A DNA stretch of 64,000 nucleotides from Liopterus haemorrhoidalis. Taxonomy: Eukaryota > Arthropoda > Insecta > Coleoptera > Dytiscidae. The notes under the pieces are model-generated. The model did not search any database. It was not told the DNA's origin and saw only the letters and a program-made list of their open reading frames with translations. This document shows positions 1 through 11,509 of this stretch, in pieces. The stretch covers positions 206,564,743 through 206,628,742 of the forward strand of contig OZ020611.1 in NCBI GenBank assembly GCA_963971575.1, given 5' to 3'. The position numbers and the translations under genes were made by a program. Position 1 is the first letter of the stretch, and every line of letters starts with the position of its first letter.

Positions 1-490
1 ATTGCATGGATGAACGTAAAACTTTACCAATGTTCGTTGAGGACATGTGTGAATGTCCATACAAAATTTCATCAAAATCCGTGATGGTCGAGCAGGGACC
101 ACTAGACCACTTGATATGGAATGACCCGCCTGCTAGATAATTTATTTTGAAATCTAGTGACTTAATGATTGAATGGGCAATTGGTTTTAACACAGTATAT
201 CTGGCTTTAATTATCAATATCGCTGTAATGATTTCAGTTTGGAGAAAAACAGTATACTATAATGCATTCTGAAATAAATATTAAAGATATTTCGATTTTC
301 TTATTATTTAAAAACGTATCTGAACTGTACTGACCAAATATATGTTTGTTTTTCTTTTTTGTAAAATTGAAAATAAGCATAAAATTAAAGAAATAAAAGT
401 AACGACTCATGTATTTCAAATCAGCAAAAAAATCCAAAGGAAACCATTATCAGATGGCAGCACAATATGTGACGTCACACTAATGTGGTC
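1..490. other. No gene recognised (left edge)
   Basis: AT-rich sequence with no convincing exon. The first 120 bases contain a phrase of the kind 'aaatttcatcaaaatccgt', which is common near the ends of insect interspersed repeats, so this may be a repeat tail. I cannot assign a family. A short minus-strand open frame at 234-437 is low-complexity F/I/N-rich and is not taken as a gene. Confidence 0.5.
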
Positions 491-697
491 TACGGAGTGA
501 TTATTTAATGGCGAGACGACGTCACTGGAAGTTTTAATAATTTGCCGTTTCATACACATCGTAGCAGGCGAATATGCGCGCATTCGCATAATCTTTTTTT
601 CTTCATAATCAAATTTAGGTTATTATAGTCATAGTATTCTGCTAGGAGGCACGTAAAATTCGGTGACGTCGTCTTGCCATTAAATAATCACTCTGTA
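491..697. mobile_element. MITE, 207 bp, with ~38-bp terminal inverted repeats
   Basis: The left end TACGGAGTGATTATTTAATG and the reverse complement of the right end TACAGAGTGATTATTTAATG match over about 38 bp with three mismatches, continuing through a shared GACGACGTCAC core. No coding sequence lies between them. The terminal TA suggests a Tc1/mariner-type TA target duplication, but the superfamily is inference. Confidence 0.75.
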
Positions 698-814
698 TTA
701 AGATCTGAAATTTCAAATTTAATCTGTCATATATTGCTCATATTAGCACACATTCAAAATCTCACTTAATATTTGAAAAGAAAATAGTTAACATTAAAAA
801 AGAAGTTACTATTC

Positions 815-894
815 AGTTCCGCATAGCCAAAAGAAACTGACTACATCAGAAATAATTATCCCATTTAGTTCGTTTCTTTTCACTGTGCGGAACT
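815..894. repeat. Short inverted-repeat element
   Basis: AGTTCCGCATAGCCAAAAGA at the left pairs with AGTTCCGCACAGTGAAAAGA read on the other strand from 894, so the 80 bp can fold into one hairpin. A third, lone copy of the same arm (TAGTTCCCCACAATGAAAAG) lies at about 1411-1430. Confidence 0.55.
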
Positions 895-1014
895 AGATTT
901 TGTAATCTAGTGACTTTTGATGATTAAGTATGACTTGGAGATCAATTGTTTTCAAGACAATTCATATTCTAATTTGAAATTTCAAATTTAAACCAACATA
1001 TCTTGGCAGCCAAC

Positions 1015-1375
1015 ATTTGAGTCCCTGATATAAGATTGAGAATTAAAAATGATCACTTTTTCAAAATTTTAGAATCTATGTCACCACTGAACAAAATGCT
1101 CAGTCTAGTAAACAAGCAAGTCTCTGATAGAGATGTAGATATCTTTTACGACAATTACAGAAAGTTTGTTAATATTAAAATAAATTAGACTAGTTATATT
1201 GTATCTTATTGTTTCATTCTTTATTTTATTCATTATTAGTATTTCTATATTATTGTTACGATAATTGTATTGTAATTTTTTCCCAGTACTATGTCACTGG
1301 ACTTGTGCACTACTGTACAAATCTGTATAGTCACTGGTTAAATACATAAATAAAAAAAATAAATAAACATTAAGT
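1015..1375 (+). mobile_element. 5'-truncated non-LTR retrotransposon, 3' end
   Basis: A plus-strand frame from about 1021 to 1187 reads through '...NKML...DVDIFYDN..KF' and stops at 1186-1188. This resembles the extreme C-terminus of insect LINE polyproteins (the '...N.....DIDIF.D....F' tail). About 190 bases follow, ending in an A-rich aataaataaa-type tail near 1345-1375. Length and position fit a dead-on-arrival, 5'-truncated insertion downstream of the last visible secernin exon, presumably inside the next intron. The clade cannot be named from so short a piece. Confidence 0.55.
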
Positions 1376-1477
1376 CTATTAACAGATACATGCAGACAAG
1401 AAAAAAACCATCTAGTTCCCCACAATGAAAAGAAACTGACTATACATCATATTAAAATAATTATTAGTTTTCCATAC

Positions 1478-2908
<1,431 letters not shown>

Positions 2909-3102
2909 CTAGATAAAATTCAATATTTAATATTCATAAACTTATCAATAAATTAATATTATATAAATTAAATAATAGTCAAAAATTGTAATAAAATTTA
3001 AGTGTAAGGTGTTCAATTTTTTTTTTTTTAACCGAATTTCATGAAAAGTTAGGTTAAATTACTCAATTAATTTTAAATTAGCCACATATATTTTATACTT
3101 AC

Positions 3103-3165
3103 ATTTATTTCAGACTATAGAATATTATACCGATATATTATCTGTCAAAACGTCAAATGTCATCT
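3103..3165 (-). promoter_or_regulatory. Probable secernin 5' UTR exon and splice donor
   Basis: Read on the minus strand, a strong donor GTAAGTAT begins at 3102 and pairs with the acceptor at 2909-2910, giving a 194-bp first intron that ends one base before the start codon. The transcription start is not visible; the upstream end given here is a guess. Confidence 0.55.
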
Positions 3166-4048
3166 AGTATTGACTGACTCACTCCAGCTGGAATCCCTAC
3201 GTCCGTTTAAGTACCGACAGTCACTATTCGCTTTATCTCACTTTTTAATATTGATTACTAACACAAAATCAAAGTAGTATGTCTGTTCTTATTATAATTA
3301 CTGGACCAAATGGGCCTGCAAAAACTTTATGTGCAAGAATTCGAAACTGTTATTTCCTTATTGAAAATATCATGGTTTTCTATTTACTATACATATCTAG
3401 AAAGCAGAAACAATATATATTTTAACAGTTATAAATATGAATTTTTAATATTTCGAATGATGGGGAGTAATCAATATTTTTGCGCACTTTCTTGATACTC
3501 AATCCTATAAAAAAAATGTGAAAGTTGTATAATTCAGTAAATTAGCATATAAATTACAAATAAATAATAAAATATCTTTAAACAATTACTATATTATGTC
3601 TCTATTTACGTAGAATAATTTAATTCCACAAAAATATAATTTGTAATTGGGTTTTAAAATTTCGCCTAATTTTAGGCAACCAATCATACTTTAAAGTTTA
3701 ACATATAATCGCAATTATGTGAAATGAATCAATATTTTTAGCAATTGTTTTGTAATAATTGATGTCAACACAGTTTTGAACAAGTGGTTTCAACATATAT
3801 TTATTTTTACTACAAACCGAAAACAAATGTTTAAAAAATTGGCTATGGCTAGATTGTTTTTTAAATTAATTAGCAAAAATATATTTGCGTGATAAGATAT
3901 AATATATGCGCATGCGTCAGACTAAAGACTTTGGAAAACCCTTTCTGGCGGCTAGTAGAGCGTCGACTCTCTTTTAATCGGTGGGCTGCGCTACCAAAGT
4001 GACATAGTACTTGCTCTTGTAGTGATTTTATAATTTAACCTCCAAAGA
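3166..4048. other. Intergenic gap between two divergent genes
   Basis: This span separates the secernin 5' UTR (minus) from the short plus-strand first exon at 4049. It should therefore hold both promoters. A locally GC-richer patch lies at about 3950-4040 just before the plus-strand ATG. No TATA box or other motif is distinct enough to name. The open frame at 3310-3495 shows no recognisable protein. Confidence 0.4.
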
Positions 4049-4096
4049 ATGGCTCTTTTTCGTTTTACTGCATCCAGAATAACAGAAACACATCAA
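4049..4096 (+). CDS. First coding exon, mitochondrial-presequence-like (citrate synthase candidate)
   Basis: ATG at 4049 opens 16 codons, MALFRFTASRITETHQ, ending exactly at a strong donor, GTAAGTC (4097). The peptide is basic, hydrophobic and Ser/Thr-bearing without acids until residue 13, as expected for a mitochondrial targeting sequence. The pattern MALxRxTxSR...E resembles the start of insect mitochondrial citrate synthases as I remember them, but 16 residues cannot prove it. A 5' leader of GC-richer sequence precedes it. I found no downstream exon on the plus strand: the splice acceptor-like site at about 5530 leads into RSFDNYIK and then a stop. Either the rest lies beyond 64 kb in a very large intron, or the exon is an orphan. 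Confidence refers to its being a real first exon; the name is less certain (about 0.3). Confidence 0.5.
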
Positions 4097-5772
4097 GTAA
4101 GTCAATATTTATTTATTATTTAACATAACCTTATATAGTTTTTGCAAAATTATTACGTGTCGTTGGCTTTGCGAACTCGTGTATAGGATACCGCGTGAAA
4201 TTTTAACATACATTTTTTTAACTGTAATCGGTCCCGTGAAATGACACTTAAATTTATATGTATATATTTCAAATTTACGTGTTATACAAAGTGCGCCTGC
4301 TCATCGTAGATATCTCATTCAGTGAATTATGTATTTCGTGAAAGTAGTAAAAATACTAAAATTTAAATTATAATAATATAAAATTACTCTGTTAAGTCCG
4401 TGTTTTTTTGGGTCCGAAGTTTAAATTCCAGTAAATCTAGACTAAAATTGTGATAACAACTAATTAAAAAGTACATTGTACTTTTAATTTAACGTTGATA
4501 TAGTTGTTACGTAAAATATAAAGCGGGTAGAGTTGCACATTGTCGTATTTTTAGAGATCGAAATCCCCCACACACTTTCTGCATTATATCACTCGAGTAC
4601 AAGAGATTATATTGACCACGTGTGAATAAAATAGGTCGCTTATCAAGGTAATTCGTGTTGAACTTGACTTTTAAACGGCAGGTAATGATCCTTTGAGACA
4701 TTTTACTAGGACATTTAGTCAGCTGTTGGCTTCAGGGTACCGGGAAAAGGGCATTTTCGAAGGTCACATACCGCTAAGATAAACTATCGGATGACTATTT
4801 CAGTTCATGTTACTCAGTCCATGTGCGATAACGTCAATGAATGGCTTTTCTTCAGGGATGTCAAAAATTATCATTATTTTCTACAGATAATTAATAATTA
4901 AATTTATTTTATCTTTTATGGTTTATATAATGTATTTATTTCTTTTCATTGGCTTTTGTCTGGGTTGTCAAAAAGTAGGACACGATATAGATTTTCTTTA
5001 AATGGGTGCACAAATCTAAATAAATCAATACTGCAACTTTTCACCTATTCTAACTTGTTTACTGTTGATCCAAAATTATTTATTTTCGTAAAATTTAGAT
5101 TAATAAGAAGGCTTTATTAGTTTATGTTTACCTGCCATTGTTAATAAATATTATCGATTGGTCGTGTATGTTTAGGGTGTCCATAGTATAAATAGTATAA
5201 ACATGAGGGTAGAAACAAGTGTATTGCGTACGTACATTAATGAGTAAGCGTGTCATTGATACGGTAACTAGAATGGGGGAAGCCGAAGTTACGACATATC
5301 AATAATATTACGTTATATGTATGTACTAGATCTTTAGTTATAGGTTATTTATAAATTTTTCGATGATTTATTACCGTTTAAAGAATCATATGATACGTAG
5401 ATTCAAGAACATAATTTAAAACTCTGAAAAATACGTAATGCATATTTATGTGAACCGGAATAGTATATTCGGAATTACTAATCAGACATTAACCTTCGTA
5501 TGATGTTTCTAAACTAAGTATTTTATTTCAGCGTTCTTTTGATAATTATATTAAATAATATAATACTAGCTGGCGTACCTTCTCGGCTCTTATACGCCTA
5601 TCTAGGTGCTGGGATCCTATTATTTTATTTATTAGGTTGCGTACACGTAGTCTTAAACCCCCTCTCCCTCTGCCACTCTGCTTCCTTTGCTTATCAGCAC
5701 ACTGTCAACAGAGCATTTGAATGCCTGTTGACTGAAATGCAACCAACTTTTGTTCTTTAATCTACGTCTTAA
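4097..5772. other. No gene recognised
   Basis: Probable intron or intergenic DNA. A plus-strand frame at 5539-5760 (Leu-rich, 73 codons) has no recognisable domain and is not called. No repeat ends were identified between 4100 and 5770. Confidence 0.4.
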
Positions 5773-6260
5773 CCCTTTATTGCATGAATATTTATTTTTG
5801 GCTGAAATAATTCATGAGCGTTAGGAATTGGTTCTTATTGATGGAAAAATTAATTAAAAAGATATATTTAAAATATTAATTATTATTTTTATAAAAAAAT
5901 AATAATTTAGGGTTTGTGTCATACATGGAACATTATGATTCTACATTATGTTACAAAAGAAAATGATTCCGTATGATTTGCTCGTCAATTGCTAGGTGTT
6001 CTTCATTAGGGATTAAAAGCAGTCGCCCTCGAATTTTTGAAAGAAAAGGTCGTATCTTCTAGTTGTCCTTTCTCAATAAATTCAGATCGTGCAAATTCCG
6101 CTTGATATCCTCAAATCTATTGCAGCCCATTGAGATACTGCAGGATCCATTGCTGTGTATGTGGCATATATGAACATTCATGAAGTAGTGTTCTGATTCA
6201 GTTTTAAAAGTAAAATAAAAATCGGTATCTGCCATATATGGCACACTATGCGGTAAAGGG
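5773..6260. mobile_element. piggyBac-type MITE with TTAA target duplication
   Basis: TTAA at 5769-5772 and at 6261-6264 flank a 488-bp element. The ends are CCCTTTATTGCATGA on the left and CCCTTTACCGCATAG read from the right. A perfect hairpin, TGCCATATATGGCA, lies at 6229-6242 just inside the right end. TTAA duplication with CCC-starting ends is the hallmark of piggyBac transposition. No transposase is encoded. Confidence 0.75.
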
Positions 6261-6264
6261 TTAA

Positions 6265-6470
6265 GAGCTTTATTTTTTATCTTCTTTTTTTTATTTTAAT
6301 TTTTGGTTTTAGCTACTTTTGGCCATAAACTAGTATATCTTTTATTTTTATTTTGGTTACTTTAGTATTTTTTTGACAAATTCAAATATCCATGCCATCA
6401 CCGGGATTCGAACCTAAGCTCAAGTCAAATGAGCTGACCACTACGCCATAGCGACCACACTTTTTTAAAA
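6265..6470 (-). mobile_element. tRNA-derived SINE
   Basis: On the minus strand an A box (TGGCGTAGTGG, 6448-6438) is followed 23 bases later by a perfect B box (GGTTCGAATCC, 6414-6404), then by a unique body and an A-rich end near 6270-6300. Box spacing fits a tRNA-related Pol III promoter. The head does not fold into a complete tRNA, so it is a SINE rather than a gene. A related body fragment may lie near 53487-53510. Confidence 0.65.
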
Positions 6471-6574
6471 AATAGTTATATTTTTAACGTATTCAAATCG
6501 TTTGCAAAAAAAACATTTTTCGAAAAACTAATGCGATCATAAATTTCAGTTGAACTATTCCGGTTCCCACCAAT

Positions 6575-6714
6575 CAGTGGCGGCACCAATCAGAGAAAAA
6601 TGTATTTTAGAAGTGAGGACCTTTGTTTTAGGTCATCACTTGTATCGGGCCCCCCAAATTTTACTAAAAAATGTTTCTGGCCCCTCCAGATTTTGACAGC
6701 TAGCGCCGCCACTG
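6575..6714. mobile_element. hAT MITE, 140 bp, 8-bp target duplication
   Basis: The ends are CAGTGGCGGC and, from the right, CAGTGGCGGC (10-bp perfect inverted repeats). Flanks are CCACCAAT (6567-6574) and CCACCGAT (6715-6722), an 8-bp duplication with one mismatch. Removing the element and one flank restores the older HINE sequence it sits in. The internal sequence contains a 'gaggacctttgttttaggtc' motif that recurs in tandem at 21640-21750 and at 22857-22910. Confidence 0.85.
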
Positions 6715-6956
6715 CCACCGATGTACATTATTGAGAATTTTTCCAAATTTTTAGATGAACCCATCTAAGAAATAGGGTAGGAAAATTTTATGGCGAAAAA
6801 CTCTTTAAAAAAAATAGTATAGGTAGATTATTCAAAAATAAAAATTTTCAAGTTCATCCCCGCATTAAGAGGTTTTATTGATACATTAATCAATATTTTT
6901 AAAAAATATTAAATTTGTCATTAAATACATATGTATTTGATTATATTAAGAAAGAA

Positions 6957-7016
6957 GCAGAAAATAAGGCTCACAATAAGACAGAGTGGCGCAACTTCAT
7001 AAAAGAATTAGACTGA
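6957..7016 (+). pseudogene. LINE C-terminal scrap
   Basis: The plus-strand frame AENKAHNKTEWRNFIKELD, then stop, has the 'A.nr..WR..i' pattern seen at the C-terminus of many RTE- and CR1-like reverse transcriptase proteins. It lies inside the older HINE sequence. It is very short, so the call is tentative. Confidence 0.35.
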
Positions 7017-7406
7017 GAAGAACAACCTCTACACCGAATAGTAGAAGAGGTTTCTGACTATATATATATTATATTATTCCCGCGAGTTTTTTTTTTTTTT
7101 TTTGTATTCTCAATAGTTTTCCTTTATATGGATCAAAGAGGATTTTTAATCCTCGTATTAAAAGGTTTTATTTGATACCCCCAGGGGCGTAGCAACCGGG
7201 GGTGCAAGGAGTGCGATGCACACGGGCCCATGAGCTTGAAGGGCCCACGAGCCAAAGTGCCATTGGGGCCTTATTGTCATTAATACTTACCATTTTTATT
7301 TGTTTATTTTAATTTTTTTTGTAATAAATAAAGGACAAAGAAGAGGAAAACAATGCCATTCATAGAATTAAATACATTTATTATATAAATTAATTAATTA
7401 ATTAAT

Positions 7407-7750
7407 TAATGGATCAGGAAAATTAAATTTGTCTGATAAATAGATATTACCTTGCATACTTATTGCACTATGATTTAGATCAACATTTTCTACAACTTGT
7501 TCTGATAATTTTGTTTCCACTTCGTCACCCTCTGGCACTTGTTCAGATTCTGTGTCCTCTTCTGCTTCCAAATTTAATACTAAGCTAGTAGAAGGAACTG
7601 GAGGAGTCGATTCTGCCGTCGATTGTTTAAAAAAGCTATCTAGTTTAGGGAATTTATTTATTCCCTCTCTCGCTCCTTCTTTTTTTTCATTTTGCCGCCC
7701 CGCTCTGATGTTTCGGCATATTTTTCTTTATAAGTATATACTATATTAGA
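7407..7750 (-). pseudogene. hAT transposase N-terminal remnant
   Basis: Minus-strand coding remains read KHQSGAAK, then a Lys-rich stretch broken by a stop or frameshift, then INKFPKLDSFFKQ and an acidic Ser/Glu-rich linker. The order '(K/R)xxSGxxKRKKKK...pkldsFF' is the N-terminus of the hAT transposases related to ZMYM-type zinc-finger proteins. The catalytic domain is absent. It sits inside a hAT with matching ends and target duplication, which supports the identity. Confidence 0.6.
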
Positions 7751-8085
7751 CATGTATTAAACATAAAAAAAATATCTTTTTAAACTTACCTTGTGATAAA
7801 TTAGCACAAATGAAAATTCTAACGTATTTTTAAAACAATTGCACTCAAGCTTCAGGTAAACTTTAAACTAAATATTAACAATACAAATTATACAAATTGA
7901 TAATATCATTTTACGTTATATGTATGTCAATAGGAACCGTTCGCAATCAGGATAAGAGTTGAAATAAATGAAATAAAGTAAAAGACCGTTGACTACGGAC
8001 AATTCAGGCTTGTTCAGACTTGTGTCGCGTATTGTACAGTTAAGCCAACATTCAATGTGTCTATTGCATTTCGTTTTTACATTTA

Positions 8086-8705
8086 AAAAATCAGCTGTGG
8101 CCACCACAGGACCGACCGCCATCATAAAGTACTTATATAAATTACATCTAGCAGCAGAAGAAAAATAACTTGACCTAATATTTTTTAACAGAGATATTAT
8201 TTATCATGACCATGGAAACGTTACATATAAATATGAAAAAATTGAGACTGAAAAAATTTCGAAAAATTTTACCGAAATTATTCGACATTTTTCGTTCTAT
8301 CAAAAAACGTCTCAAATAAAAATTATTAGTTATTGCTTTTATAGCAATTTTTGTTTAATAAATTTTTTCTAGATATTTTTCTGTTGTGAAATATTCGCAA
8401 AAATCTTAAAATCGACACGAGTAAACTCCCATTTTTAGTCAACCGATTTTTGCCAAAAGTTGATCAACTCGTGTCATTGATGGCAGAAGGTTAAATATGA
8501 AGTTTCATAAAAATCCTTTCAGCCGAATTTGCTCTGCACGTGTACACAGACAGACGGACAGACAGACCGACAGACATCATGCTAAAAATAGTCAAAACGT
8601 TATGTAGGGACCTCAATTCGTGGAGATCCATCGAAATCTCGAAACGTCAAAATTGGTATGATCACAATACCTCCCTTATATATGTTGGCGGTCGGTAAAA
8701 AAGAA
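8086..8705 (-). mobile_element. Helentron-like family C, copy 1 (nested in a hAT)
   Basis: Compared with copy 2 (40231-40862, opposite strand) this element is highly similar over its whole length. In its own orientation (minus) it starts with a T-run, then ACCGACCGCCAACATA, then a GTCT/GTCC-type microsatellite (8547-8577 region), an AT-rich body, the inverted repeat TGGCGGTCGGT, a hairpin CTGTGGTGGCCACAG and a terminal T-run. Sub-terminal inverted repeats, a GTCY microsatellite, a 3' hairpin and T-rich flanks are the DINE-1/HINE architecture. Confidence 0.65.
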
Positions 8706-9113
8706 TTAATATATTGAACAATTTGCGACCTCTTATTTCCAAATCTAGGGAAAAGACAATTAGATCATGGAACACAGAAATTATAATTATTAGGTACATA
8801 CATATATATTTCCTGGCAAGTTGTTTCTTTAGGCATTTCACTTTAATTTATTAATTTTGAAAATACAGATTGCATTTTAACAAAAAATCATTTTAATTAA
8901 TTTTGATTATCATAAAAATAAAACAACTTTTATTTGAAATATTTTTTCGAATAAGGCACAAACAGACAAATTTAAAAAATTAAAATGACATTTAGAATTT
9001 AAAATGAGCCAAAAGAACCGTACAATTTTAAATAATGCAAGGAGTAAGGAGAGGCCCCTTAATCCCAGCGGCACACCGGCCCACAAAGGTCTTGCTACGC
9101 CACTGGATACCCC

Positions 9114-9442
9114 ATTCAAAATTTAAAAACATATTTGAAGGGTTTCGGAGTAAACCACTTAAGTAAATTCAGTATTAAGTTTCATTTATATATTTATACA
9201 TTAATATATTTTATAAATTATTAATTTAACTTTATTAACTACACTGGACAGAAGTATGAAAGAAGAATAATAGCGGGTTTACTTAACGTTTATGTTTTAT
9301 CTGGTTTTAGCTAAGAAACATGTTTTACTCCTGAACCCTTCATTTATTTTTTCATTTAATACATATTTGTTTATATTTATCCCCCGGTGTGTTTTTTTTA
9401 ACTCACTATATTTTTTCTATATGTGGGTCGCAGACTTTATAG
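9114..9442. other. No gene; partial old HINE sequence
   Basis: Mostly AT-rich. The last 100 bases (about 9370-9440) repeat the reverse-strand HINE phrase 'ccccggtgtg...tatttttt ctatatgtgggtc', so the family A copy that follows sits beside an older, oppositely oriented fragment. Confidence 0.45.
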
Positions 9443-9494
9443 TTTTTAGGGTTTTGTAGGTATGACCAAAAAACCCTTATACCGTCATTTTGTC

Positions 9495-9528
<34 letters not shown>

Positions 9529-10054
9529 TCGGTAAAAATTGTAGCCAAACGGCTAAACCTAGAGAGTTGAAATTTGGCATGCTTGTACAACTTTTTGACC
9601 CGCACATAGGAAAAATACTAAAACATCTAAAAAACATATCCCCCTAAAAATATAAACAAATATGTGCTCATCGAAAAAAAAAATATTTTTTTAAAATTCT
9701 GAGTAGGGTATCAAATGAAAGCCCTTAGTACGTGGATTAACGATCAAAATTTTATTTTTGCAAAATAAATTATTTTGAGGCGATTTTTGCCAAAATTGTG
9801 CAAAAAATTTTTTGTCCCACACCCTGTAGCCCAGATGGTTTAAACTAAAAATGTGAAAAAATTCTAAGTAATGTATATTGGTGTGAACCGGAATAGTACA
9901 ACAGGAATTTTTGATCAGATTATGTTTTCGGAAAATAACGCATTTTTTGTGTTTTTTGCGTAACCATGTAAAATATTTAATGATATTATGGTTTTTTGGT
10001 TGACGATGCATACATGTTATACTCTTATAACACACTAAGTTGATAAGCGTTTGG

Positions 10055-10170
10055 TGGTCTAGTGGCTCAGTTGCGCGACAACTACACAGGATCGTTATTC
10101 ACTACACAGGATCGTTATTCACTACACAGGTTCGTTCCTGGCTTGTGGAGTTAGTTTTTTTTTTTTTTGT
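10055..10170 (+). ncRNA. tRNA-like cassette, type 1, in copy A1
   Basis: An A-box match (TGGTCTAGTGG, 10055-10065) and a B-box match (GGTTCGTTCC, 10129-10138) are followed by T-runs from 10153. Box spacing is stretched by a 20-base unit (actacacaggatcgttattc) present twice plus a partial third; copy A2 has one fewer. It will not fold as a normal tRNA. Transcription is inferred, not shown. Confidence 0.45.
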
Positions 10171-10318
10171 TTTTTTTTTTCATATTTATTTTGTTTAAAT
10201 TAATTTGTTAAAATTCTAGTTATATTTTAGCACATTTTGAATTTAATTTTCAAGAGCGTAAATTTAATAACCAATTGGAATTATATTTTCATTCTATGTG
10301 TCATTTATACGAAGCCAG

Positions 10319-10400
10319 AGGGGCGGAGCGTATGATTTAAGACAACCAATGAAAGCCATAGGCCCAATTTTCAAAATCTTAATGAACCTTGTTATATAAA
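10319..10400 (+). promoter_or_regulatory. GC-box / CCAAT / TATA-like block in copy A1
   Basis: GGGGCGGAGC at about 10320, ACAACCAATG at about 10343 and TTATATAAAA at about 10392 occur in promoter order and spacing. The same three motifs recur at matching positions in copies A2, A3, A5 and A6, with weakening in some (A3 has GGGAGGAGC, A5 has ACATAAAA). Conservation is seen directly; promoter function is inference. Confidence 0.35.
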
Positions 10401-10652
10401 AATAATACTGCACTTATTTAGAAACCTAAATAATGATATTAGCTATTCGAATTAAAATTAAAAAAATATATTTTAACATAAAATTTGTTTTTAAAGCTCT
10501 GAGATTAACAGACGATAAATTATTTTAAAAAGATCGTTCATTTTGCCGTGGTTACTACAAAGCAAAATTTATCCTACACACTCAGCATGCCGCCTTCACT
10601 TATTATATACCTGCGAAACCCTGCAATGTGTGAAAATTCACACTTCACATCA

Positions 10653-11509
10653 ATTTTTTTTTGTTGTCATTTCTACAAAACTTCAATCAGTGGTCGTTAA
10701 AAATGAAATCCAAAATTATTTTTTTGGCACTGATAACTAAAAATTCCGTAAATCACCCTTATCAGCAAGATAATTTTATATTCCTTTGTTTACATAAAAC
10801 TATTGTTATTTTTTATTTTCTTATCATGTTATTTCCTTTGTCTGGTTATATATTTGCGTGTCACTTTTTATTATTGATAATCTGTGCAACAATTGGCCAT
10901 GAGACAAAATGAATCTTTTCCTGTAAAAAACACTAATGGCATTTTAATCATTGATAATTTTATAAAATAGCTAACAGATGTCACCATTTTACAACATATA
11001 TTATTTACTACAAAAACGCAAAAAAAAAACTATTTATGGTTAATATTGCGGTCATAATAGTATTTACGTCAACATCAAAGTTTTTATAATGAATATATTA
11101 AAATTACACAAATAGAAATAAACGAATTGTTTTATTTTTTAAATAAAATTATATGCAATTATTTAACTACAACTTTTAATTACAATAATTGTTAATTGTA
11201 ACGGAATTTCTCACCACGTAATGAAAACATTTTTAATTTTTTTAATTTTGGATTTAATTCATTGATAATTTATTGCTATTAGTTCTGTAAATTTTAAGTG
11301 GTCCTTTTTAAATTGTTTAACTTCTAAAACGGTTTTCTACCTGCTCAATAGTAACCGTTTTTTAAAGCAACTAAACAAATAACAGCCTAGACTAGGGGTA
11401 TTCAAAATATGTTCCATGGGACACTTGTGTCCCACTGAATTTTTAATTGTGACCCCCGAACTTGAAGCTGACAAGAAATTTTTTTAAATTATACTAAAAT
11501 ATATTAGGC
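10653..11509. other. No gene recognised
   Basis: AT-rich. A phrase at about 11393-11460 ('taggggtattcaaaatatgt...') has the look of a hAT end, but no partner end or target duplication was found. Confidence 0.4.

Larger units (their letters stand above)
6480..7181 (-). mobile_element. Old Helentron-like (HINE) element, interrupted
   Basis: Minus-strand relative of family A (see 9443). Recognisable blocks include 'cagttgaactattccggttccc', 'gtgggac'-like and 'atcaaataaaacc' segments in the same order as the younger copies. It is interrupted by a hAT MITE (6575-6714) and by a LINE-like insert (about 6945-7060). A poly-T run lies at 7086-7102. The 1.9-kb hAT at 7182 follows directly. Confidence 0.5.
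7182..9105. mobile_element. hAT transposon, 1.9 kb, with 8-bp target duplication
   Basis: GATACCCC flanks both ends (7174-7181 and 9106-9113) without a mismatch. The termini are CAGGGGCGTAGCAA and, from the right, CAGTGGCGTAGCAA. These are textbook hAT features. Inside are a decayed N-terminal piece of a hAT transposase on the minus strand (7407-7750) and a nested Helentron-like family C element (8086-8705). With the nested copy removed, about 1.3 kb remains, so this is a non-autonomous or internally deleted relative. Confidence 0.85.
9443..10652 (+). mobile_element. Helentron-like family A, copy A1 (complete)
   Basis: About 1.2 kb. In order: T-rich edge; 5' sub-terminal repeat AGGGTTTTGTAGGTATGACC; (GTCT)n microsatellite at 9494-9529; conserved body; tRNA-like cassette (10055-10138) followed by T-runs; GC-box, CCAAT and TATA-like block (10319-10400); 3' sub-terminal repeat ATACCTGCGAAACCCTG (inverse of the 5' one, 14 of 17 matching); perfect hairpin GTGTGAA-AA-TTCACAC; T-rich edge. 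No protein is encoded; the short frame 9462-9647 (MTKKPLYRHF...) is only a translation of the repeat and recurs in every copy. Copy A2 at 13602 is nearly identical. Confidence 0.75.

Noticed and set aside
5531..5560. Second exon of the gene that starts at 4049
   Set aside because: The acceptor is plausible but the in-phase frame ends after eight codons with no recognisable continuation.
6390..6460. A genuine tRNA gene on the minus strand
   Set aside because: Boxes are good, but there is no acceptor stem and a SINE-like body with A-rich end follows.
9462..9647. Recurrent 61-codon frame MTKKPLYRHF... with SVCLSVCLS repeats (also at 13619 and in part at 21760)
   Set aside because: It is the translation of the HINE 5' end and its GTCT microsatellite. 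It recurs only because the repeat recurs; no ribosomal or domain evidence.
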